The position numbers and the translations under genes were made by a program. This document shows, piece by piece, positions 57,602 to 64,000 of a stretch of DNA of 64,000 nt. The DNA is from Planctomycetaceae bacterium. Its GTDB lineage: Bacteria > Planctomycetota > Phycisphaerae > UBA1845 > UTPLA1. Positions within the stretch are counted from its first letter, which is position 1. Each line of letters opens with the position of its first letter. The stretch lies in the NCBI GenBank assembly GCA_011525745.1, contig WYBU01000069.1, positions 1 through 64,000 on the forward strand. The letters are read 5' to 3'. Under the pieces are notes generated by a model. That model did no database searches and was not told the DNA's origin. It saw only the letters and a program-made list of their open reading frames with translations.

Positions 57602-58120
57602 ATGTCGATCCTGCTGGACCAAAAGGGAGTAGCCGCGACATTGGAGCGGCTGTCCGGCGAAGTGCGGGCGGCGCTGCCGCCGGATGCTCCGGCCGCCATC
57701 GTCGGTATTCGCTCGCGCGGCGAAGTGCTGGCGCAGCGGATGCAGGCGGCGCTACAGCGGCGCGGCTGCAAAAACCTGGCGCACGGATCGCTGGACATCA
57801 CGCTTTATCGCGACGATCTGGCCGAGATCGGCCCGGCGGCGCAGGTGCGCCGCACTGAGATCGAGTTCGACGTGCAGGACTGCTTCATCGTGCTGGTCGA
57901 CGACGTGCTGTTCACCGGCCGCAGCGCCCGCGCGGCGATCGATGCGCTCGTGGACCTGGGCCGGCCGCGGGCGATCCGGCTGGCGGTGATGGTCGATCGC
58001 GGCGGTCGCGAGCTTCCGATTCAGGCCGACTTCGTCGGTGTGCGCACGCCTGATCCAAAACGTCACGTGACGGTGAAGCTGGTCGAGACCGACGGCGAGG
58101 ACTGCGTGGAAGTGGTGTGA
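57602..58120 (+). CDS. pyrR: PyrR bifunctional pyrimidine operon regulator / uracil phosphoribosyltransferase
   Basis: 172 residues from the ATG at 57602; earlier in-frame starts have no homology. The phosphoribosyltransferase PRPP loop is FIVLVDDVLFTGRSARAAID. The family stretches AAIVGIRSRGEVLAQRM and GSLDITLYRDDL are conserved. PyrR binds pyrimidine-operon mRNA with UMP and attenuates transcription, and may also salvage uracil. pyrB follows 167 bases downstream on the same strand. I looked for an attenuator in the gap and see only a repeat hairpin. Confidence 0.93.
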   Translation: MSILLDQKGVAATLERLSGEVRAALPPDAPAAIVGIRSRGEVLAQRMQAALQRRGCKNLAHGSLDITLYRDDLAEIGPAAQVRRTEIEFDVQDCFIVLVDDVLFTGRSARAAIDALVDLGRPRAIRLAVMVDRGGRELPIQADFVGVRTPDPKRHVTVKLVETDGEDCVEVV

Positions 58121-58287
58121 GGTCTGGTACGGATGGTCAGCTTGTTCGCATGTTGCGTATTGCATGTTGCGTATTGCATGGTGCGGGCATTCTGCCCGCA
58201 CGAACGGGCTACAAGCCCGTTCCACGCGACAATGATAAGACGCAGCGACCCTGACCAGCGCCAGCAGGCGACGAAGACGCGGGAATC
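58121..58287. repeat. pyrR-pyrB gap with tandem and palindromic repeats
   Basis: 58151-58178 is a tandem 14-bp repeat (TGTTGCGTATTGCA twice). 58182-58200 (TGCGGGCATTCTGCCCGCA) and 58203-58221 (AACGGGCTACAAGCCCGTT) are neighbouring palindromes of a family seen also at 11.3, 21.4, 33.1 and 43.1 kb. Confidence 0.7.
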
Positions 58288-59241
58288 ATGACGATGGCCG
58301 CCCCGGCCGCTGAAACAACCTGGACGCGCAAGCATCTGCTCGACCTGGAGTCGCTATCGGCCGACGAGATCGGCGTCATTCTCGACACGGCCGAGGCGTT
58401 CAAGGACGTCTCGACGCGAAGCGTGAAGAAGGTTCCGGCGCTGCGCGGGCGCGTGGTGGTCAATCTGTTCTTCGAGGAATCGACGCGCACGCGGACGAGT
58501 TTCACGCTGGCGGCGCAGCGGCTGTCGGCCGACGTGATCGACTTCTCGGCCAAAGGCTCGTCGGTGGCGAAGGGCGAGACGCTGGGCGACACGGCCCGCA
58601 ACATCGAGGCGATGGGCGTCGATCTGATCGTGTGCCGGCATCCGGCGTCGGGCGCGCCGCACCTGCTCAGCCGCTGTGTGAACTGCTGCGTGATCAACGC
58701 CGGCGACGGGCGGCACGAGCATCCGACGCAGGCGCTGCTCGATCTGTTCACGATCCGCCAGCACAAGGGACGCATCGAGGGGCTGAAAGTCGCGATCGTC
58801 GGCGACGTGGCCAACTCGCGCGTGGCGCGCTCGAACCTGTGGGGGCTGACGAAGCTGGGCGCCGAGGTGACGTTCGTCGGGCCGACGACGCTCGTGCCGC
58901 GTACGTTCGAGCAATTCGGGGCTCGCGTTTGCCACGACATCGACGCGGTCATCGGCGAGTTCGACGTCATCAACATGCTGCGCATTCAGATGGAGCGCGT
59001 GACGTCCAACGTGTTCCCCAGCGTGCAGGAATACACGCGGCTGTTCGGTCTCAACGGCCAGCGCATGCGCCGCGCCAAGCCGGACGTGCTGGTGATGCAC
59101 CCCGGCCCGATGAACCGCGGCATCGAGATCACGACCGAAGTCGCCGACGGGGCGCGCAGCGCCATCTTGCAGCAGGTGACCAACGGCCTGGCGGTGCGCA
59201 TGGCGGTGCTGTTTCTGTGCAATCAGGCGGCGGGGGGATGA
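58288..59241 (+). CDS. pyrB: Aspartate carbamoyltransferase catalytic chain
   Basis: 317 residues, normal length. Carbamoyl-phosphate site [20 protein letters not shown], then [14 protein letters not shown] of the 80s loop, [30 protein letters not shown], and the 240s-region and [11 protein letters not shown]. Catalyses carbamoyl phosphate plus aspartate to carbamoyl-aspartate, first committed step of pyrimidine synthesis. pyrC does not follow; repeats do. Likely cotranscribed with and controlled by pyrR. Confidence 0.96.
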   Translation: MTMAAPAAETTWTRKHLLDLESLSADEIGVILDTAEAFKDVSTRSVKKVPALRGRVVVNLFFEESTRTRTSFTLAAQRLSADVIDFSAKGSSVAKGETLGDTARNIEAMGVDLIVCRHPASGAPHLLSRCVNCCVINAGDGRHEHPTQALLDLFTIRQHKGRIEGLKVAIVGDVANSRVARSNLWGLTKLGAEVTFVGPTTLVPRTFEQFGARVCHDIDAVIGEFDVINMLRIQMERVTSNVFPSVQEYTRLFGLNGQRMRRAKPDVLVMHPGPMNRGIEITTEVADGARSAILQQVTNGLAVRMAVLFLCNQAAGG

Positions 59242-59549
59242 TCGCGGCGACAACCGCAGCGATGGCGCTTGCGGCTCGGATCATGCCGGATTGGGTGGCC
59301 CACCGCGTCGCGGTGGGTTGACGATGATGGGATCTGAAATGAACCGTCTCCCCCGCGCAGGCGGGGGTCCAGTTCCGCGCCGCAGCACTGGATTCCCGCC
59401 TGCGCGGGAATGACAAGAGCGGCCAACCGCGGCGCAAAACGTTCCCTGATCCGAGCCCCAAGCGCAAGCGCCGGGGTCGCCATGACATCTTGCCGTAACC
59501 GCAGCGATGGCGCTTGCGGCTCGGATCAGGCCGGCGATGGCCGGCTCAG
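59242..59549. repeat. Intergenic region with 32-bp perfect direct repeat
   Basis: AACCGCAGCGATGGCGCTTG followed by CGGCTCGGATCA occurs at 59252-59283 and 59497-59528. An inverted relative lies near 59450-59475. Between them, 59293-59332 is a second copy of the 40-bp element at 11033-11072, and two hairpins (CCCCGCGCAGGCGGGG, GGATTCCCGCCTGCGCGGGAAT) follow. Confidence 0.75.
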
Positions 59550-60497
59550 TCAGCCGCGCCGATACGGAATCGCCAGCCCCGCCGGCGGGCGGGCCTGGCC
59601 GCTGCGCAGCGCCAGCGCCAGCAGTGTCAGCACGTAAGGCAGCGCCAGCATCGCCGGGTAGAGCACGTGCACGCGCGATCCCAGCCGCGGCTGGAGCGTC
59701 ACTTGCAGCGCCTCCAGCCCGCCGAAGAACAACGCCGCCAGCGCAATGCGCACGGCGGACCACCGCCCGAAGATCACCAGAGCCAAAGCCACGAACCCGC
59801 GGCCGTCCGTCATTCCGTCCTGGAAGCGATTGCTGATCGACAGCGTCAGGCACGCACCGGCCGCGCCCGCGCAGGCCCCGCCGAAGGCCGCCGCAAACGT
59901 CCGCGCCGCCGCCACGCGCACGCCGGCGGTGTCGGCCGCCTCGGGGTTCTCGCCGACCGCCCGCAGCGTCAGCCCCGGCCGCGTGCAGCGCAGGGCGACG
60001 GCCGTCATTACGACCAGCGGCAGGGCCAGCCAGGTAATCGCGTCGTGCGCCAGCAGGGCGTGCAGGATCGGATGGCGCGCGGCGTCGATCGCCAGCAGCG
60101 AAGCGAAGCGCGGCGCGACGAATTCGCCGCTGCCGGCTCGTGCCGTCGCGTCGATCCGCTCGGCCGCCACGCCGGTCGCGCCCAGGGCCAGCAGGTTGAT
60201 TGCCAGTCCGGTGACGATCTGATCGCGCGCCCCGCCGACGGTCCACAGCGCAAAGAGCAGTCCGACCAGCGCCCCGGCCGCGGCGGCGGCCAGCAGTCCC
60301 GCCGTCGCCGAGCCGCCGGCCCATGCGGCGGCCGCGCCGGCCAGCGCGCCGATGAGCATCATGCCCTCGATGCCGATGTTAACCAGCCCTGCGCGTTCGG
60401 CGACGAGTTCTCCCGTGGCGGCCAGCAGCAGCGGCGTGGCGCCCTGGATGCCGCGGTGGATCGTCGAAGGAGCGAGGTCGAGCCAGTCGGCATTCAT
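59550..60497 (-). CDS. ABC transporter permease, BMP/nucleoside-simple sugar type (second permease)
   Basis: 315 residues, about eight hydrophobic segments (LLLAATGELVAERAGLVNIG, IEGMMLIGALAGAAAAWAGG, AALALVIFGRWSAVRIALAA). The starting motif ATGELVAERAGLVNIGIEGM is typical of the smaller permease of BmpA-dependent nucleoside or sugar importers (YufQ/NupQ class). The partner permease and ATPase lie on the same strand beyond an opposite-strand gene, so this operon is broken. Substrate-binding protein gene not in window. Confidence 0.88.
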   Translation of the reverse strand: MNADWLDLAPSTIHRGIQGATPLLLAATGELVAERAGLVNIGIEGMMLIGALAGAAAAWAGGSATAGLLAAAAAGALVGLLFALWTVGGARDQIVTGLAINLLALGATGVAAERIDATARAGSGEFVAPRFASLLAIDAARHPILHALLAHDAITWLALPLVVMTAVALRCTRPGLTLRAVGENPEAADTAGVRVAAARTFAAAFGGACAGAAGACLTLSISNRFQDGMTDGRGFVALALVIFGRWSAVRIALAALFFGGLEALQVTLQPRLGSRVHVLYPAMLALPYVLTLLALALRSGQARPPAGLAIPYRRG

Positions 60498-60802
60498 GGA
60501 TTTGGCGCCAGTACCTTATTCATCGCACCACATGGCGACGCGACCAAGAACGCGCGAGTGCGGAGTCGTGTTCTTGTCGACCGGACCGATCGGGCGCCGC
60601 CATGGCGGACGGCGATTCGCGCTGCCCAGCGGTCTCCCGCCCATCAGGAAGCACGTTTGTCGTGCGTAAGCGGGATGCCAAGCGTGCACAACTGTCGGGA
60701 CGCCAGGCTCGTCGCGGCCCGACAGTGTTGACAACGAATCGAAACGATGCTTAACTCTAGTAATCCCATACCCGCACGTCTCCGCAATGGAGGATGCTTA
60801 AG
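60498..60802. other. Intergenic region upstream of inserted gene
   Basis: About 300 bases between divergent genes. No repeat of the main families; GGAGG at 60789-60793 serves the plus-strand gene. Promoters are not resolved. Confidence 0.4.
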
Positions 60803-61990
60803 ATGACAAAAAAAATGATTTTGTCCCTTCTCTTTGGCGTCGCACTCCAATGTCCGCAGGCGGCGGGCTTGTTCGCGCAGGCGCCTGAAGCTCAAACCCA
60901 GCCAACGGAACCGAGAGCGGCCGCATCCCAGCCTGACGAGGGCGCATCGCTCAGGCAATTGGAAGAGCGGCTGGTCGATGCCATTCGCTCGATCTACCCG
61001 AAGAACGCACCGATGGCCCAAGAGCACATGCCCGCTTTTTGGCGCGACGATATCATTGCGGCCGTCGACGAACTGAGCAAGGCAAGAGCGAAAGACATCA
61101 TCAATCAGATCAAGAAGGATGGCGACTTCTTCACGTACTTGCATCACTCGGCCGAGCGTTTACAAAGCCTGCTCGATGCTGCTACCCAATACCTTGAGCT
61201 ATCCAGGCAGCGAAACGACTCGCTTCGAGATGTGCAGAATGAAATACGCGCGCTGGAGCAGAAACTCCAGAAAGCAACGGACGCGAAGGCGAGCGCGCAA
61301 GCCAAGGAGGAACTTGAGCGCGCACGGCAGGTGGAAGCTGATATCGTGCGCTCATTTGAGCGTCAAGAGTATCGCCTGGTTACCCAATATGATGAATGCC
61401 TTGCCAGTCTGAGTGATTGGGCGGACATCAGGCGGCGCGGTGATGGGGCATCGCTTCGCATCGAAGTAGAAAAAGAGCCGATTAACGAGGAGTCGGGGAA
61501 GCCCGCTGACGCCGATGAGCTTGTGCTGCGCGAGCTGGTCACGCGGCTGCTTCAGACGCGCGCCGATTCACAGAAACTGCTCGAGGATCCGACGCTAACT
61601 TCTCTTCAGGCTCAATCGCTATCTGCGACACGAGAGCAGGCTGAACGCGCGGTCTGTTCGAATCGTCGTCTGCGCATCCGAATGTGCGTGGACGATGCGT
61701 ACGAGACAAATTCATACCTCGGTGACAGAGTGCAGGTCATCGAGGGTCGACTTAGCGGCCTTGTCGACCTTGTGCCAGGTGCATGCATTACGGTCCGTAC
61801 ATCATCTGAGGATGTTCTTGTTATTCGACGTGGGGTCTGGATTCGGCTGAACGTACGCTTGGACAAAGTCACGATACTCGATCGTGATAAGCCCAGAGTG
61901 GAGCGATCCGAGGGAGGCAATGTCACTCGCATGTCCAAGGTGGTCGATCTGAAGGGTGGAATCGACATCCAGGCGACACACATACCGTAG
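60803..61990 (+). CDS. Exported coiled-coil protein of unknown function
   Basis: 395 residues from the ATG at 60803, GGAGG nine bases upstream; the first ATG at 60794 overlaps that site. Signal peptide MTKKMILSLLFGVALQCPQA. Long heptad-type helices follow (VQNEIRALEQKLQKATDAKA, EELERARQVEADIVRSFERQ), then a globular beta-rich end (GDRVQVIEGRLSGLVDLVPG, NVRLDKVTILDRDKP). Base composition and codon use are AT-richer than the transporter genes on either side, and it lies on the opposite strand in the middle of their operon. This suggests a later insertion. No recognised family. Confidence 0.65.
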   Translation: MTKKMILSLLFGVALQCPQAAGLFAQAPEAQTQPTEPRAAASQPDEGASLRQLEERLVDAIRSIYPKNAPMAQEHMPAFWRDDIIAAVDELSKARAKDIINQIKKDGDFFTYLHHSAERLQSLLDAATQYLELSRQRNDSLRDVQNEIRALEQKLQKATDAKASAQAKEELERARQVEADIVRSFERQEYRLVTQYDECLASLSDWADIRRRGDGASLRIEVEKEPINEESGKPADADELVLRELVTRLLQTRADSQKLLEDPTLTSLQAQSLSATREQAERAVCSNRRLRIRMCVDDAYETNSYLGDRVQVIEGRLSGLVDLVPGACITVRTSSEDVLVIRRGVWIRLNVRLDKVTILDRDKPRVERSEGGNVTRMSKVVDLKGGIDIQATHIP

Positions 61991-62031
61991 GGCGCGCTGT
62001 TCAAGTTTGCCTCAGCCTGATGCTTTGCCAG

Positions 62032-63072
62032 CTACGTCTCCCCCGTCCGTTTCGGCGGGCCGGCGAGCCAGGCAACCAGTAGTACGACGCCGCCTTGGGC
62101 GGCGAACGTCAGCGTCGTCGGAAACGACGCCGCGCCTTCCAGATCGGCGTGCTGAAGGCCGCGCACGCCCGTGTCCAGCATCGCGAAAAACAGCGCGGCC
62201 GGCACGATCGCCGGCGGCGACAGCCGCGCCAGCATCGCCACGGCGATGGCGGTGTAGCCGTAGCCCGCGCCGTAGCGCGCAGTCAGATAGTAACTGTTGC
62301 CGGCGATCTCGACCGCGCCGGCCAGCCCGGCCAGTGCGCCGCTGAGCAGAAAGGCGCCGGCGGTGTAGCCCGTCACGGGCAGACGCGCCAGTCGCGCGGC
62401 GATGGGATTCGCGCCGACGATCCGCAGTCGCAGGCCGGGCACGGTATGTCGCAGGAAGAACCACGCGCCGACAGCGGCCAGCAGCGCAATGGCCACGCCG
62501 GCGTGAAGGCCGTGTCGCGACGACAGCAGCGGCAGCCGGGCCGCGGCGGCGATCGAGGAGGTCGTGTCGCGCTGGGCGCTGAGCGGATCGGCCAACGGGC
62601 CGTGGACCATGATCGCGACGAGCTGAATCGCGACAAAATTGAGCAGGATCGTGCTCAGCACTTCCTGCACGCGGCGGGCCAGCTTCAGCCACGCGGCCAG
62701 GCCGGCCCAGATCGCGCCGGCCACGACGCCCGCCAGCAAGGTCAGCGGCGCCGCGACCCACGCGGGCCAGGTGCCCAGGTGAATACCGACGGCGCAGGCG
62801 GCCAGCGCGCCGACGAGGTACTGGCCTTCGGCGCCGATGTTCCACACGCCGCAGCGAAACGCGACACACACGCCCAGACCGGTCAACAGCAGCGGGCAGG
62901 CCACGAGCAGCGTGGCCGAGAGCCGATCTGCGCCGCCGGCCACCGATTGCGCGAACACCCGCAACACCGCCGCCGGCGGATAGCCGCAGAGCCAGGCGAC
63001 GGCCAGCAGCACCGCGATGCCGGCGGCCGCTGCCGCCATCGAAGCGCCCAGCGCTCGCACAGCGTGCCTCAT
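62032..63072 (-). CDS. ABC transporter permease, BMP/nucleoside-simple sugar type (first permease)
   Basis: 346 residues, about eight to ten hydrophobic segments. The typical stretch RCGVWNIGAEGQYLVGALAA and RVQEVLSTILLNFVAIQLVA are signatures of the larger permease (YufP/NupP class). A long periplasmic loop lies around residues 155-175. Its start overlaps the ATPase stop (ATGA), so the two are translationally coupled. Confidence 0.9.
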   Translation of the reverse strand: MRHAVRALGASMAAAAAGIAVLLAVAWLCGYPPAAVLRVFAQSVAGGADRLSATLLVACPLLLTGLGVCVAFRCGVWNIGAEGQYLVGALAACAVGIHLGTWPAWVAAPLTLLAGVVAGAIWAGLAAWLKLARRVQEVLSTILLNFVAIQLVAIMVHGPLADPLSAQRDTTSSIAAAARLPLLSSRHGLHAGVAIALLAAVGAWFFLRHTVPGLRLRIVGANPIAARLARLPVTGYTAGAFLLSGALAGLAGAVEIAGNSYYLTARYGAGYGYTAIAVAMLARLSPPAIVPAALFFAMLDTGVRGLQHADLEGAASFPTTLTFAAQGGVVLLVAWLAGPPKRTGET

Positions 63073-64000
63073 GCGGTCGCGCCCGCCATCAGCGCGGCGA
63101 TGCGCTGCACGAGACCGTCGGCGGTTTCGGCTTGGCGCAGCCGGCCGCGATAGAGCACAAAAACGCGATGCGACAGTTCGAGGATTTCATCGAGATCGGT
63201 GCTGACGAGCAGCACCGCAGCGCCGCGTCGCGCCGCTTCGAGCAGCCGCGCACGAACGTAGCGCGTGGCGCCAAGGTCCAGGCCGCGCGTCGGATTGACG
63301 GCCAGCACCAGGCGCGGCCGGCCGTGAAGCTCGCGCGCCACGACCAGCTTCTGCTGATTGCCGCCGGACAATTCCACCGCCTGCGCGCGTTCCGACCGCG
63401 CGCGGATGTCGTATTGACCGATCAGTTCGCGTGCGAAGCCGCGCACGGCCGGCCAGCGCAGCACGCCGCGGCGCGCGAACGGCGGCCGGGCGTGCATCTT
63501 GAGCACGGCGTTTTCGGCCACGCTGAGCGGCAGCACGAGCGCTTCGCGCTGGCGGTCGTCGGCGACGTGTGCGATTTCGTGCGGTGCCGCGGCGACACGA
63601 AGATCGCCGGCCGTGACGCGCCGAAGGCCCAGAAGCGTCTCGATGAGCGCAGCCTGACCGTTGCCATCGACGCCGGCCACGCCGATCAGATCGCCGGCGC
63701 GAAGACACAGATCGACGCGCTCCAGCCCCGGCGGCCGCTCACCCGATTCACTCGACACGGCTCGCATGTCGACGATCACGTCCGCCTCTGCGTGCTGCGC
63801 GACGCCCGTCGCCGACGTCGTTTTCTCGTTCCCTGTCTCCGTTTTCCCCGCTTCGACGATTTGACTTTTCGACCTTTCGTCGTTTCGTCGTTTCGACGAT
63901 TCGACGCTTCCGATCTCGACTTTCGACTTTCGATTTTCGACTTGCTCCTCCGCTCCCAGCATCATGCCCGCCAGACGCTCGATCGGCGTATCAGCGACAG
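63069..64000 (-). CDS. ABC transporter ATPase, double-domain, simple sugar/nucleoside type (5' truncated by window)
   Basis: The frame runs off the right edge; the 5' half with the first ATPase domain lies outside. Visible: the end of domain 1 (VADTPIERLAGMMLG), a linker and the second ATPase domain with the Walker A-like GVAGVDGNGQAALIETLLGL (degenerate, as usual for the second half of such proteins), the signature VELSGGNQQKLVVARELHGR, Walker B PRLVLAVNPTRGLDLG and a D-loop region. The linker (about residues 5-50 after the edge) is strange: it is built from GTCGAAA-type DNA repeats like those found between genes and gives a run rich in Lys, Arg, Glu and Ser. The start is not in the window. 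Confidence 0.9.
   Translation of the reverse strand, partial: VADTPIERLAGMMLGAEEQVENRKSKVEIGSVESSKRRNDERSKSQIVEAGKTETGNEKTTSATGVAQHAEADVIVDMRAVSSESGERPPGLERVDLCLRAGDLIGVAGVDGNGQAALIETLLGLRRVTAGDLRVAAAPHEIAHVADDRQREALVLPLSVAENAVLKMHARPPFARRGVLRWPAVRGFARELIGQYDIRARSERAQAVELSGGNQQKLVVARELHGRPRLVLAVNPTRGLDLGATRYVRARLLEAARRGAAVLLVSTDLDEILELSHRVFVLYRGRLRQAETADGLVQRIAALMAGATA

Overview
The window looks like chromosome from a high-GC planctomycete, probably of the Phycisphaerae type. The 16S rRNA gene stands alone with no 23S or 5S beside it and has a planctomycete-like 5' region. Planctomycete habits recur: a short DUF1559-like pseudopilin, zinc ribbons of the CPxCxYxLRG...CPECG type fused to membrane segments, dockerin-like EF-hand tails on secreted proteins, large secreted glycosidases and a UVR-domain protein. 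An LptD-like barrel protein and a tandem WaaP-type kinase point to a lipopolysaccharide-bearing outer membrane. Gene spacing is loose, and the gaps are filled with dispersed, mostly palindromic repeats.

Layout. 1-1.6 kb: the 3' end of an RHS polymorphic-toxin gene with a lower-GC tip, a small membrane protein that could be its immunity partner, and an RHS remnant. 1.7-16.4 kb: lipoproteins (one a metzincin-like protease), a PTS EIIA-like protein, a Kelch/Ig/dockerin protein, an LptD-like protein, a polytopic membrane protein, a pseudopilin and a dockerin protein. 17.8-23.4 kb: a compact operon of a thiolase-like protein, a DUF35 zinc/OB partner, a 2-oxoacid:ferredoxin oxidoreductase alpha subunit, a beta-gamma fusion and an SMI1/KNR4-like protein. 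23.4-43 kb: a GH2 beta-galactosidase, tRNA-Val, a DUF3754 protein, a tandem LPS-kinase-like protein, a hydantoinase A-like protein and two more very large glycosidase-like proteins. 43-53 kb: a SET-domain protein, a small zinc ribbon, a highly structured terminated RNA, an ECF sigma factor with an overlapping membrane protein, a thioredoxin-like protein, ispH and an M23 peptidase lipoprotein. 54-56.3 kb: an unlinked 16S rRNA unit with promoter, boxA, processing stem and T-tract. 56.3-64 kb: a DAHP synthase, pyrR-pyrB and a nucleoside/simple-sugar ABC transporter (two permeases and an ATPase) split by an opposite-strand gene.

Most interesting candidates. (1) A roughly 300-nt structured RNA at 45592-45899 carries a 19-nt stretch that can pair with the 3' tail of this genome's own 16S rRNA, followed at start-codon distance by a 9-codon reading frame and a strong terminator. 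(2) The thiolase-like protein appears to lack the nucleophilic cysteine and sits in one operon with a 2-oxoacid oxidoreductase whose gamma domain is fused behind beta, suggesting a 2-oxoacid/acyl-CoA condensation or cleavage system I cannot assign to a known pathway. (3) A family of about 75-bp palindromic elements with GGCACGGTCAAGCCCTCGCG-like arms occurs five times, plus one half copy, always between genes.
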